Below, piece after piece: positions 9,244 to 18,393 of a stretch of DNA of 64,000 bases. The stretch is from assembly GCA_016712675.1 (NCBI GenBank), contig JADJQR010000001.1, positions 3,720,001 through 3,784,000 on the forward strand. Reading direction: 5' to 3'. The stretch's first letter is position 1; every line of letters starts with the position of its first letter. Below the pieces are notes generated by a model, which saw only the letters and a list, made by a program, of their open reading frames with translations, did not search any database and was not told where the DNA came from. The translations under genes were made by a program, and so were the position numbers. This stretch comes from a bacterium (GTDB lineage Bacteria; Krumholzibacteriota; Krumholzibacteriia; LZORAL124-64-63).

Positions 9244-12200
9244 TCACTTCAGCATCGTCACCTTGCGCACGTCCACCTGCCCCTCCGCGCGCGTCTCCAC
9301 GAAGTACAGGCCCGAGGCGGCCTGGCCGCCGCGGTCGTCGGCGCCGTCCCAGACGATGACGCCGCTCGCGGTGGCGACATGGCCGTCGCTGAGCGTCCGG
9401 ACCAGCGCGCCGCGGGTGTCGAAGACCTTCATCGCCAGGTGGCCGGGCCGCGCCAGGGTGTAGCGCAGCTCGACCGCGGGGTTGAACGGGTTCGGCTGCG
9501 CGGAGACCGAAAGCACGGCGGCAGCCGTGGGCAGGTCCGTACCGCCGATCGAAATGCACCACACGCCCAGGGGCTCGAACACGCGGCAGAGCAGCTCGGC
9601 GCGCACCGATGCGGGCGTGCCGGCGCCGGCCGGGTTCACGTACGCCAGGTCATACGGCAGGAAGAGGAAGCGGTCCGAGCCCGACTCGTTGAAGATCGCC
9701 GCCGCGGCCGTGTAAGGCGTCGACACGCCGTCCGGCGCGGTGTACTGCGCGACGCGCAGGGCGCCACCCAGCGGCGCGACGCGGTCGAAGTCGTTGATCC
9801 GTGGGCAACCGCCATAGGCGCGCCAGGGCGCCATCCCCGAGAAGTGCGGACTGGCCGTCGTCGCGACCACCAGCGGCGCCACCTGCCCCCCGATGTGGTC
9901 GCGCACGTCGGGGCCGAGGTACGAAACGCCCAGCCGGGACTCCAGGAACGCCCGGCCCGCCGTGCCGGAGGTGTGGAGGGAGAGCGCCAGGTCATCGCCG
10001 GCCAGCAGCAGGCCCCGGTCGCCCTGGTCCAGCCAGCCGCCCAGCAGCGCCAGATCATCGCCGGGGTCGCGGTTGGCGTCGCCGTTGGACAGCGTGGGCG
10101 AACCCAGGTTCCCCGCGGTGTAGGCGATGGCGTCGTAGCCGTCGAGCAGGGCCACCGTTGCCCGGCCGCCGAGCCCGTTCCCCACGCCGGAGTCCGGCGC
10201 GTGTGTCGAATAGATGTCGAAGTCCAGGCCGACGAGCTTGCCGGTGGCAGCCATGGCGGCGAGCCATGCCTCCCATTCCTCGCCGAAGCCGCCGTCGTTC
10301 CAGACCAGCAGCGGCGGCTGACGGTTGTAGCCACCGTCGAAGCCCGGGAGGCAGCGCACGGTGAACACATCCGGATAGGCTCCCAGGTGCGGCTGCCCGA
10401 AGCCGGCCACGTCCTGCGGAAGGGTGGCCGTGCGCGTGTCGCCGGCCACGTGGTCGGTGGCGGCGAAGTAGTAGTGCAGCACGTCGCCCGGGAACAGCAT
10501 GCCGGTGTCCGGCAGGTCGAAGTTCCAGCGGTTGGCGACGAGCACGCCGCCTGCCGTGCGCGTCGGACGACCGACAACCGGGTTCGGCGGCAGGTCTCGG
10601 TACGGGTCGAACAGCGGGTTGCGCACGGCCAGGGACCAGTGCAGCGCCGGCGGGTCCAGTGAGCCGCCGCTGCGCGGCGAGATGTCCACGCACACGCTGT
10701 CGCCCGGGTCGTTCGTCCCGAGATAGCCGGGCGCGATGCTGGCAGCCATGTCGAAGCGCACCGAGTTTGCGCCCAGATCCGCCAGGTCGAGTACGCCCGC
10801 CGCCGGGAAGCCGTCGTTCGCCAGGTTGGACTCCAGGGCCACCATGCGCGGGCCAGGTGACCGGTAGACCTTCACGTTCACGTTGTCAAAGTAGGGCGCC
10901 GGCGAGCTGTTGGTGCCCGCGCCGTAGCCGAACTGCCAGCCCAGCTCCACGACGCCCAGCGTCACCTGCACCTGCGTGGCTCCCGCTTCGATCAGGTCAT
11001 CGACCACGTTGAGAGCCCGCGTGTAGTCGGGTCCACCATGATAGACGTAGTTCCGGTCGCGCCATGGCGCGGCCGAGATGTCGCCGCCCGCGGTCGAGCG
11101 CACCGACCAGTAGTAGAAGATCCCCGGCGTGTCGTTCGGGATCAGCAGTTCGTGGCGATAGACGTCGAACGCGAACACCATGCCGTCCATCGCGGCGTCC
11201 GGCCAGGCCATCACGGGCGAGCGCACCGCGTTATGCAGGTGGCCGGCCGGGCCCGACAGGCCACCGGTGCTGTTGACCACGTACCCGCCGGGCGGACCGT
11301 AGTCGTTGCCAGGCAGGCCGAAGGTGCCCGGCAGGCCGGGAACGGTCAGGCCGTCGTCGATGAAGGCCACCTGGTTCGTGTAGTTGCTCGCGCACGGGTC
11401 GAGGTCGCCGAGCAGGTTCCAGACGCGCGCGAAATCGCCCACGCCGACCACGGGAACCGTCGCCCAGTCCGGCCCCAGTTCGCCGTCCTCGAAGTCCTCG
11501 TCGTAGGCGGTGCCGTTCACCGTCACGCGCACGTTGTCCACGCGAACCGCTCCGGTGGTGGTCCACAGGCAGTCCTCGTCGGACCAGGCCGCGTCCGAGT
11601 CGAAGACGAAGGCCACGGCGATGTCCGTGCCGCCCACGCGCTCCGCGGCCGTGTAGGTGAAGGTGTAGTCGACGGCCGCGATGCCGTCGCCGTCCCACAT
11701 CAGGCCCTGGCCGACGTGCACGGGCTCGAAGTCGGGGCTTGCCAGCGTACGCCGTTGCAGCCGCACGAAGTCGTAGGCTGGCTCGGTGTCGTACTGGATG
11801 TCCGCCTGCACGCGCACGGTGGCCGCCCCGGGCACGGCCTTGCGGAACTCGAGGATCTCGTACCAGTCGTTGCCGTAGCCCCCATCCGGATCGCCGACGC
11901 CGCAGGACGCGAGGGCCAGGCTGCCGCACCAGGCAGCCAGGCCGACGAACGGGTTGTCGTGGCTGTCCACGTGCCAGTGGTCGCCGGGCGCCGTCTCGTC
12001 CACCGAGGTCCAGCCCTCGGTCAGCAGACCGTCACCGGCCGGCTTGGCCCATGCGGTCTCGAAGTCGCCGCGGTAGGGATAGGACCCCCCGGGGCCCATC
12101 AGGACGATGGTGTCGGTGTCCGCCTTGGCCTGCGTGCCGCCGTGGTGCACGGCCGACAGCGAGGTCAGGTCGCGGCCGACGGGACCGGCGGCCGGCGCAG

Positions 12201-12279
12201 CGCCGGCGGGTGGTACGGCCAGGACGGCCAGGAGGTGCAGCGCGGTCAGCGCGCCCACGATCGCGATCCGAGTCTTCAT
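9244..12279 (-). CDS. Secreted ~1000-aa protein with FlgD-like C-terminal module (paralogue 1)
   Basis: 1011 aa with a Sec signal peptide (residues 1-28, ending AGAAPA). The C-terminal 90 residues are a FlgD-like/Por-like module: QPNPFNPAVELRYTL, VFDTRGALVRTL, WDGADDRGGQAASG and YFVETRA. The long middle has no recognised catalytic domain. It holds beta-sandwich-like stretches containing DFETAWAKP, YDFVRLQRR and PYFDNVNVKVYR, which recall MAM/LamG-type carbohydrate-binding folds, and a later segment from about residue 640 with LLLAGDDLALSLHTSGTAGRAFLESRLG. A sister copy lies directly upstream with only 28 bases between, so both are probably one transcript. No Shine-Dalgarno is obvious beyond GGGGGGAAGA just before the ATG. 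Likely cell-surface or exported structural or binding protein; function unknown. Confidence 0.85.
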   Translation of the reverse strand: MKTRIAIVGALTALHLLAVLAVPPAGAAPAAGPVGRDLTSLSAVHHGGTQAKADTDTIVLMGPGGSYPYRGDFETAWAKPAGDGLLTEGWTSVDETAPGDHWHVDSHDNPFVGLAAWCGSLALASCGVGDPDGGYGNDWYEILEFRKAVPGAATVRVQADIQYDTEPAYDFVRLQRRTLASPDFEPVHVGQGLMWDGDGIAAVDYTFTYTAAERVGGTDIAVAFVFDSDAAWSDEDCLWTTTGAVRVDNVRVTVNGTAYDEDFEDGELGPDWATVPVVGVGDFARVWNLLGDLDPCASNYTNQVAFIDDGLTVPGLPGTFGLPGNDYGPPGGYVVNSTGGLSGPAGHLHNAVRSPVMAWPDAAMDGMVFAFDVYRHELLIPNDTPGIFYYWSVRSTAGGDISAAPWRDRNYVYHGGPDYTRALNVVDDLIEAGATQVQVTLGVVELGWQFGYGAGTNSSPAPYFDNVNVKVYRSPGPRMVALESNLANDGFPAAGVLDLADLGANSVRFDMAASIAPGYLGTNDPGDSVCVDISPRSGGSLDPPALHWSLAVRNPLFDPYRDLPPNPVVGRPTRTAGGVLVANRWNFDLPDTGMLFPGDVLHYYFAATDHVAGDTRTATLPQDVAGFGQPHLGAYPDVFTVRCLPGFDGGYNRQPPLLVWNDGGFGEEWEAWLAAMAATGKLVGLDFDIYSTHAPDSGVGNGLGGRATVALLDGYDAIAYTAGNLGSPTLSNGDANRDPGDDLALLGGWLDQGDRGLLLAGDDLALSLHTSGTAGRAFLESRLGVSYLGPDVRDHIGGQVAPLVVATTASPHFSGMAPWRAYGGCPRINDFDRVAPLGGALRVAQYTAPDGVSTPYTAAAAIFNESGSDRFLFLPYDLAYVNPAGAGTPASVRAELLCRVFEPLGVWCISIGGTDLPTAAAVLSVSAQPNPFNPAVELRYTLARPGHLAMKVFDTRGALVRTLSDGHVATASGVIVWDGADDRGGQAASGLYFVETRAEGQVDVRKVTMLK

Positions 12280-12307
12280 GTCTTCCCCCCAGGTTTCGCG
12301 GAATCGA

Positions 12308-15298
12308 TCACTTCACCATCGTCACCTTGCGCACGTCCACCTGCCCGTCCGCGCGCGTCTCCACGAAGTACAGGCCGGAGGCGGCCTGGCCGCCGCGGTC
12401 GTCGGCGCCGTCCCACAGCACGGTGCCCTGCGTCACGGCCACGGGGCCGTCAACGAGCGTCCGGACCAGCGCGCCGCGCGTGTCGTACACCTTCATGGCC
12501 AGGTGGCCGGGGCGCGCCAGGGTGTAGCGAAGCGTCACCGACGGGTTGAACGGGTTCGGCTGCGCCATCACCGCCAGCGCCGGTCCGACGCCGGGCACGC
12601 CCACCGGCTCCACCAGGTCCCAGGGCACGGCGAAGTACGAAAGCACATCGCCCAGCACGACCGCGCGCGTCGGTATCGGCGCGGGCGTCTTGTCCCAGCT
12701 CATGACGAACGAGAGGTCGTACGGCAGGGAGACGACGCGGTCGGTACCGAAAGCGTTGAGCGTCGCCGCCGCGTATGGGTACGGCGTCGAGAGTCCGCTG
12801 GCGGCGGTGTACTGCGCCAGCGTCTGCGCGCCCGCCTGCGGCAGCACGGCGTCGAAGTCGTTCGGCGCCGGGCAGCCGCCATAGACCAGCCAATGCGGCG
12901 GCAGCACGAACACCGGATTGCCAGGCACCTTGACAACCGTCGGCGAGACCTGGCCGCCGACGTTGTCGCGCACGTCGCCGTCGACGAGTTGCAGGCCCAT
13001 CGTCGCCTCCAGGAACGTGCGCGTGGCCGTGCCGGACGCGTGCAGGTTGTGCGCCAGGTCGTCGCCGCACACCAATAGGTCCCGGCCGCCGAGGGCCAGC
13101 CAACCGTCGAGCACGGCCAGGTCGTTGCCCGGGTCCCCACCGAGGTAGTCGCCGTTGGCAAGCGTATAGGCCCCCAGGTCGCCGGCGGTGTACAACAGGT
13201 CCGCGTAACCGGCCAACTGCGCCACGGTCGCCCGACCGCCCAGCCCGTTGCCGACGCCGGAAGCAGGCGCGCGCGTGGTGAACACATCGAACCCGACGCC
13301 CTCGAGGCCACCGAGCAGGCGCAGCGCCGCCAGCCACGCGTGTTCGGCCCCGCGCGAGCCCTGGTCATTCCAGAACAAGACCGGCGGTTGCGTGCCGGCC
13401 GCGTCGACGACCGTCGGCAGGCAGCGCACCGTGAACGCGAGCGGCCAGGCCTGTGAGTCGGCATCGCCGTATCCGGTCAGTTCCACCGGCGCGAGGGACG
13501 TGCGCGTGTCGCCGCCACGGTGGTCGGTGGCGCTGAAGTAGTAGTGCAGCACGTCGCCCGGGAACAGGAAGCCCGAGTCGGGCAGGTCGAAGTTCCAGCG
13601 GTTGGCGACGATCGCATTGGTGGCCGTGCGCGTCACGCGCCCGGTGACCGGACCATCCGAGAGCGTGCGGTACGGGTCGAAGAGCGGGTTGCGGCGCGCC
13701 AGCGTCCAGTGCATGACCGGCGGATCCACGGCGGCGCCATTGCGCGGCGACACGTCGATGAGGATGGAATCGCCGGGGTCGTTGCGCAGGTGCGAGCGCG
13801 CCGCGATGTTCGCGGCCATGTCGAAGCGCACCGAGTTGTTGGCGAGATTGGCCAGGTCCAGCGTGCCCGAGGCCGGGAAGCCGTCGTTGGCCAGTCGCAG
13901 CTCGGTGATCACGATGCGCGGGCCCGCCGAGGGGTAGGCCTGCACGCGCACGTTGTCGAAGTAGGGAGCGGGCGAGACGTTCTCGCGCGGCGTATCGAAA
14001 AAGCCGGTCTGCAACGCGCCCAGGCTCAACTGCAGGGTGGTGGCGCCGGGCACCAGGAGGTCTCCCACCGGCAGCACGATGCGTTGATACTGCGGACCGC
14101 CGTAGTAGACGAAGTTGCGGCTGACCCAGCCGGCCTGGGCCAGGTTGCCGTCGGCGGCCGAGCGGATGCTCCAGGACCAGAAGATGGGATCGATGAAGCC
14201 CAGTTGGTTGTCGACGTAGACGTCGAACGCGATCGTCACGCCGTCGGTGTCACCTCCGGGCAAGGTCATCGCCGGCGAGATCACGCGGTTGTCGAGCTTG
14301 GCGAGCCCCCCCAGGAAGCCGCCGGTGCCGTTGACGGCGCCACAACCGTCCGGCGGCGGCGGGACGGCCATCAATTCCGGGTAGGTGTCGATGAAGGCCA
14401 CCTGCTGGCTACTGTTGCCGCCGCAGGGATCGTCGTCGCACAGACCGGTCCAGACGCGGGCGAAATCACCGACGCCCGGATTCGGCACCACGCGCCAGTC
14501 GGGACCGACGACGCCGTCCTCGAAGTCCTCGCTGTACGTGGCGACGCCGGCCGAACTCACCGTCACCACGAGGTCGTCCACCGTGGCCGCACCGTCGGTC
14601 GGCCACCAGCAGTCCAGGTCCGACCAGGCGCCGTCCGACACGAAGACCAGCGCCACGGCGATGTCGCTGCCGCCGACACGCTCGCTCTCGCCATAGGTGA
14701 AGGTGTAGTCGAAGACGACGTTGCCCTGGTCGTCCCAGGACAGGCCCTGGCCACCGGCGACCGGCTCGAAGTCCGGGTCGGCGGCGGTGCGGCGTTGGAG
14801 ATACACGTAGTCGTAACCCGGTTCGGTGTCGTGCCTGAGCTTGCCCTGGACGCGTACGGTGGCGGCGCCCGGGACGGGCTTCCGGAATTCCAGGACGTCG
14901 AACCACGAATTGCCGTATCCGCCGGCGGGATCACCGGCATCGCACGACGGCAGATTCGGATCCCGGCAGGCGGCGCCATTGCCGGTGCCCGGGTTGTTGT
15001 GCGTGCTGACGTGCCAGTGGTCGCCCGGCGCCGTGTCGTCGCGCGAGGTCCAGCCGTCGGTCAGCAGGCCGTCGCCCCAGGGCAGCGCGCTGGCCGTCTC
15101 GAAATCGCCGCGGTAGGGGTACTGGCCGTAGGGGCCCATCAGGGTGACGGTGTCGACGGCGGCCTTGCCGGGCGAACCGCCGTGAAGCAGCGGCGAGCGG
15201 TCGACCGGCTGCATCTCCGGGGCGGCGGCGCCGCCAAGAAGGATGGCCAGGCAGACGGCGGCGATGGCGGCGGGAATGGGAAGACACTGTTTGTTCAT
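12308..15298 (-). CDS. Secreted ~1000-aa protein with FlgD-like C-terminal module (paralogue 2)
   Basis: 996 aa with a Sec signal peptide (residues 1-26, MNKQCLPIPAA onwards). It is collinear with the neighbouring 1011-aa protein over its whole length. Shared blocks include DTV.LMGPYGQYPYRGDFET, GDHWHV, PVPGAATVRVQ, PYFDNVRVQ, WNFDLPDSGFLFPGDVLHYY and LGGRATVAQL, and the last 85 residues are nearly identical (QPNPFNPSVTLRYTL, VYDTRGALVRTL). The C-terminal module probably directs outer-membrane translocation or anchoring. It is the first gene of a two-gene unit with a 28-base spacer, the result of a tandem duplication. No enzymatic motif was recognised. Confidence 0.85.
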   Translation of the reverse strand: MNKQCLPIPAAIAAVCLAILLGGAAAPEMQPVDRSPLLHGGSPGKAAVDTVTLMGPYGQYPYRGDFETASALPWGDGLLTDGWTSRDDTAPGDHWHVSTHNNPGTGNGAACRDPNLPSCDAGDPAGGYGNSWFDVLEFRKPVPGAATVRVQGKLRHDTEPGYDYVYLQRRTAADPDFEPVAGGQGLSWDDQGNVVFDYTFTYGESERVGGSDIAVALVFVSDGAWSDLDCWWPTDGAATVDDLVVTVSSAGVATYSEDFEDGVVGPDWRVVPNPGVGDFARVWTGLCDDDPCGGNSSQQVAFIDTYPELMAVPPPPDGCGAVNGTGGFLGGLAKLDNRVISPAMTLPGGDTDGVTIAFDVYVDNQLGFIDPIFWSWSIRSAADGNLAQAGWVSRNFVYYGGPQYQRIVLPVGDLLVPGATTLQLSLGALQTGFFDTPRENVSPAPYFDNVRVQAYPSAGPRIVITELRLANDGFPASGTLDLANLANNSVRFDMAANIAARSHLRNDPGDSILIDVSPRNGAAVDPPVMHWTLARRNPLFDPYRTLSDGPVTGRVTRTATNAIVANRWNFDLPDSGFLFPGDVLHYYFSATDHRGGDTRTSLAPVELTGYGDADSQAWPLAFTVRCLPTVVDAAGTQPPVLFWNDQGSRGAEHAWLAALRLLGGLEGVGFDVFTTRAPASGVGNGLGGRATVAQLAGYADLLYTAGDLGAYTLANGDYLGGDPGNDLAVLDGWLALGGRDLLVCGDDLAHNLHASGTATRTFLEATMGLQLVDGDVRDNVGGQVSPTVVKVPGNPVFVLPPHWLVYGGCPAPNDFDAVLPQAGAQTLAQYTAASGLSTPYPYAAATLNAFGTDRVVSLPYDLSFVMSWDKTPAPIPTRAVVLGDVLSYFAVPWDLVEPVGVPGVGPALAVMAQPNPFNPSVTLRYTLARPGHLAMKVYDTRGALVRTLVDGPVAVTQGTVLWDGADDRGGQAASGLYFVETRADGQVDVRKVTMVK

Positions 15299-15757
15299 CG
15301 CGGACCGGCTCCCGTGTGGCGCACAAGGAACGACGTCCGCCCATCGACAGGTCTGTCATGCGGCCGCGGCGAAACGGCGCTTCTGGCGGACTCCCTTTCC
15401 CCGGGGGCGAACCGGGTCTGGACCTGTCACGAGCGGGGGACAGGTTGATGATACGGGTTCAACAGCCCGGGCGGTAGAGTGGGAACGTCCTTAGTGTCTG
15501 CTATCGGGGCCACAGCCGCGTGCACATCCGCTAACTACGTTATTTCTTTAGCAGCCTGGCGCCAAGTGGCGTCCATCTCAGGCGGCGGCATGTGCCGCAC
15601 GGCTTCGGGTCGGCACACTCTGCGTGGATCAGCGGCACGGCAGGTCGCAGACCATGTCCATATCATGATCGCGGCGGCTGGGGCTGGCCCCCCCAACCCG
15701 GCGCACTATATTTGGACGAAATCCCACCAGCGCGCCGGCCCACCGGAAGGACATGCC
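15299..15757. other. 459-base divergent intergenic region before hemC
   Basis: It separates the minus-strand secreted-protein pair from the plus-strand haem operon and must hold both promoters. Visible features are three copies of GACAGGT/ACCTGTC (15346, 15422, 15439), the last two forming an inverted repeat with a 10-base loop; a less GC-rich patch at 15528-15556; and a TATATT at 15707-15712, about 45 bases before the hemC GTG, with only a weak -35 (CTGGCC). No credible gene was seen. Confidence 0.5.
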
Positions 15758-16705
15758 GTGCCCCAGACGCCCGCCCCCGGCGACTTTGCCACCACCTGCC
15801 GCATCGGCACCCGCGGCTCGGACCTGGCCCTGTGGCAGGCCCACACCATCCAGCGGCTGCTGGGCGAGCTGGGCACCGTGGCCGAGCTCGAGATCATCAA
15901 GACCAAGGGCGACAAGATCGACGACGTGCCGCTGGCCAAGCTCGAAGGCAAGGGCTTCTTCACCAAGGAGCTCGAGGACGCGCTGCTGGCGCGCCGCGTC
16001 GACCTGGCCGTGCACTCGCTGAAGGACCTCTCGACGGAGATGCCGGACGGCCTGGCCCTGGTGGCGATGGTCGGGCGCGAGGATCCGCGCGAGATGCTGC
16101 TGGTGCGCCGCGAGGCCGTGGACCAGGCGCGCCTGGCGCGCGGCGAGGCGCTGCCGCTGAAGGACGCGGCACGGCTGGGCACCAGCGCGGCGCGAAGGCA
16201 GGCGCAGGTGAAGCTGCTGCGGCCGGACGTGCAGATCGTCGACCTGCGCGGCAACGTGCCGACGCGCGTGAACCGGCTGCGCGAAGGCCGCTACGACGCG
16301 ATCCTCCTGGCCTGCGCGGGGCTCAAGCGGCTGGAGCTGGACCTGTCGGATCTCTTCACGCTGCCGCTGGATCCCGCGGTGTTCGTGCCGGCGCCGGCGC
16401 AGGGCATGCTGGGTCTGCAGTGCCGCGACGAAGAGACCTGGAAGCGCACGATCGCGCGGCTGGACTGCACCGAGGCCGCGCGCGCGGTGCGCGCCGAGCG
16501 CGACCTGCTCTGCCGGCTGCAGGGCGGCTGCCAGCTGCCGTTCGGCGTCAACATCACTGGCGGCGGCGCGCAGTGGACGCTCGAGGCGTTCCTGGCGCGC
16601 GATATCGAGGACCGGGCGCCGCTGCGCCTGAGCCTGACCGGCGCCGACCCCGAGTCGCTGGCCGAGAAGGCCTGGCCGCAGCTCGCCGCGCACAGGGGGC
16701 TCTGA
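15758..16705 (+). CDS. hemC: Hydroxymethylbilane synthase (porphobilinogen deaminase)
   Basis: 315 aa. The cytoplasmic enzyme polymerises four porphobilinogens into hydroxymethylbilane. The N-terminus RIGTRGSDLALWQA, HSLKDLSTEMPDGL and RREAQVKLLRPD-like blocks are diagnostic (here RRQAQVKLLRPD). The dipyrromethane-cofactor cysteine is Cys258 in QGGCQLPFGV. The GTG at 15758 was chosen because GGAAGG lies 7 bases upstream and because the longer open frame upstream is unlike the family. First gene of the haem operon; its stop is followed after 2 bases by the hemD ATG. Confidence 0.96.
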   Translation: MPQTPAPGDFATTCRIGTRGSDLALWQAHTIQRLLGELGTVAELEIIKTKGDKIDDVPLAKLEGKGFFTKELEDALLARRVDLAVHSLKDLSTEMPDGLALVAMVGREDPREMLLVRREAVDQARLARGEALPLKDAARLGTSAARRQAQVKLLRPDVQIVDLRGNVPTRVNRLREGRYDAILLACAGLKRLELDLSDLFTLPLDPAVFVPAPAQGMLGLQCRDEETWKRTIARLDCTEAARAVRAERDLLCRLQGGCQLPFGVNITGGGAQWTLEAFLARDIEDRAPLRLSLTGADPESLAEKAWPQLAAHRGL

Positions 16706-16707
16706 CG

Positions 16708-17400
16708 ATGGGCGCCGCCCGCCGCGTGGTCCTGACGCGCGAGGCGCAGGGCAACGCGCCGTGGCTGGCGCGGCTGGCGGCGTCGGGCCTGCCGGCGCTG
16801 GACCTGCCGCTGCTGCGGTACGAGCCGCTGGAACCGCCGGCGCCGACCGGGTCCTGGGACTGGGCGCTGCTGACGTCGCCGCAGGCCGCGCGTGCGTACG
16901 CCGCCTGGCCGGGCCGGCCGAGCGGGGCCCGCGTGGGCACGCTGGGCGACGGCACGCGCGCGGCGCTCGAGGCCACCGGCCTGCGCGATGAGCTGGGCTG
17001 CAACGTCCTGGACGGCGCCGCCCTGGCCCAGGCGTTCACCGCCAGCGTCACGGCGCCGTGCCGCGTGCTGCTGCCGGGCGCCGCGGCGCGCCTGTCCGAG
17101 CCGGGCCGGTCGCTGCGGGCGGCCGGCTTCGAGGTGCTCGAGGTGGCGCTGTACCGCACGTGGCAGGTGCCGCCGGCCGAGCTGCCCGCCGCGCCGCTGC
17201 GCGAGGGCGACGTGGTCTTCTTCTGCAGCCCCACGGCGGTCCGCGCCTTCGCGGCCGCGTGGCAGGAACGACCGGCCTGCGTGGCCATCGGCGCCACGAC
17301 CGCGGCGGTTGCCCGCGAGGCCGGCTTCGCACCGGAGGTCGCCGAGACCCCCGACCTGGAAGCGATGATCCGGGCTGCCGGCCTGGATCCGCAACCCTGA
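16708..17400 (+). CDS. hemD: Uroporphyrinogen-III synthase
   Basis: 230 aa. Converts hydroxymethylbilane to uroporphyrinogen III. The family diverges strongly, so recognition rests on two-domain layout and short motifs: VLTREAQGNAPW at the N-terminus, DWALLTSPQAARAY (the L-TS..A motif), VLLPGAAARLSEPGRSLRAAGF, VALYRTW, and FFCSPTAVRAF with ACVAIGATTAAVAREAGF near the end. Its place between hemC and hemB is the classical hemCDB order. The ATG at 16708 is 2 bases after the hemC stop, so translation is probably coupled. Confidence 0.92.
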   Translation: MGAARRVVLTREAQGNAPWLARLAASGLPALDLPLLRYEPLEPPAPTGSWDWALLTSPQAARAYAAWPGRPSGARVGTLGDGTRAALEATGLRDELGCNVLDGAALAQAFTASVTAPCRVLLPGAAARLSEPGRSLRAAGFEVLEVALYRTWQVPPAELPAAPLREGDVVFFCSPTAVRAFAAAWQERPACVAIGATTAAVAREAGFAPEVAETPDLEAMIRAAGLDPQP

Positions 17401-17418
17401 ACGACCGGAGTGCACGCC

Positions 17419-18393
17419 ATGGACATGTACGAACGCCCCCGCCGCCTGCGCATCAACCCCGTCATGCGCGAGATGGTCGCCGAGACCGGGGTCGAGGCCC
17501 GCCACCTGATCACGCCGCACTTCGTGGTCGAGGGCAAGGGCTTCAAGGACGAGATCGCCAGCATGCCGGGCGTGGGCCACTGCTCTGTCGACGAACTGGT
17601 GAAGGAAGTCGCGGCGGACCTTGAGCTGGGCCTGAAGTCGCACCTGCTGTTCGGCATCCCCGACCGGAAGGACGCGCACGGCACTGCGGCGCTGGGCGAC
17701 GATTCGGTCATCGCCCGCGCGCTGCGCGAGCTGAAGAAGCAGTTCGGCTCCGACATCATCACCGTCACCGACGTCTGCCTGTGCGCCTACACCAGCCATG
17801 GTCACTGCGGCTTCCTGGAGGACGGCAAGGTCGTCAACGACCCCAGCGTGGAACAACTGGCGAAGATGGCCCTGGCACACGCGCGCAACGGCGCGGACAT
17901 CGTCAGCCCCTCGGACATGATGGACGGCCGCGTGGGCGCCATGCGCGAACTGCTGGACGAGGAGGGCTACACCGACACGTCGATCCTGGCCTACAGCGCC
18001 AAGTACGCCAGCGCCTACTACGGCCCGTTCCGTGACGCCTGCGACAGCGCCCCGCAGGGCGACCGCAAGAGCTACCAGATGGACCCGCGCAACGGCCGCG
18101 AGGGCGTGCTCGAGGCGATGCTCGACGTGGACGAGGGCGCCGACATGGTCATGGTCAAGCCCGCCCTGGCCTACCTGGACGTCATCCGGCGCGTGCGCGA
18201 CGAGGTGATGGTGCCGGTGGTCTGCTACAACGTGTCGGGCGAGTATTCGCTGGTGAAGGCCGCCGCCGCCGCGGGCTGGGTCAACGAGGCCGCGATCGTG
18301 CGCGAGAACCTGCTGGCCATGCGCCGCGCCGGCAGTGATCTGATCATCACCTACCACGGGCGCGAGGCGCTGGCGAAGGGATGGCTCAAGTGA
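17419..18393 (+). CDS. hemB: Delta-aminolevulinic acid dehydratase (porphobilinogen synthase)
   Basis: 324 aa. Condenses two 5-aminolevulinates to porphobilinogen. Schiff-base lysines are visible in AYSAKYASAYYGPF and MVMVKPALAYLD. The zinc-binding cysteine cluster is present as DVCLCAYTSHGHCG, so this is a Zn-type rather than Mg-only enzyme. The ATG at 17419 (MDMYERPRRLR) is preceded by GGAG at 8 bases. A GTG at 17410 would add three residues and is less likely. The stop overlaps the start of hemL. Confidence 0.97.
   Translation: MDMYERPRRLRINPVMREMVAETGVEARHLITPHFVVEGKGFKDEIASMPGVGHCSVDELVKEVAADLELGLKSHLLFGIPDRKDAHGTAALGDDSVIARALRELKKQFGSDIITVTDVCLCAYTSHGHCGFLEDGKVVNDPSVEQLAKMALAHARNGADIVSPSDMMDGRVGAMRELLDEEGYTDTSILAYSAKYASAYYGPFRDACDSAPQGDRKSYQMDPRNGREGVLEAMLDVDEGADMVMVKPALAYLDVIRRVRDEVMVPVVCYNVSGEYSLVKAAAAAGWVNEAAIVRENLLAMRRAGSDLIITYHGREALAKGWLK

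Noticed and set aside
15479-15757. N-terminal extension of hemC by 93 codons
   Set aside because: Sequence before GTG 15758 does not resemble the family and the GGAAGG site marks the later start.
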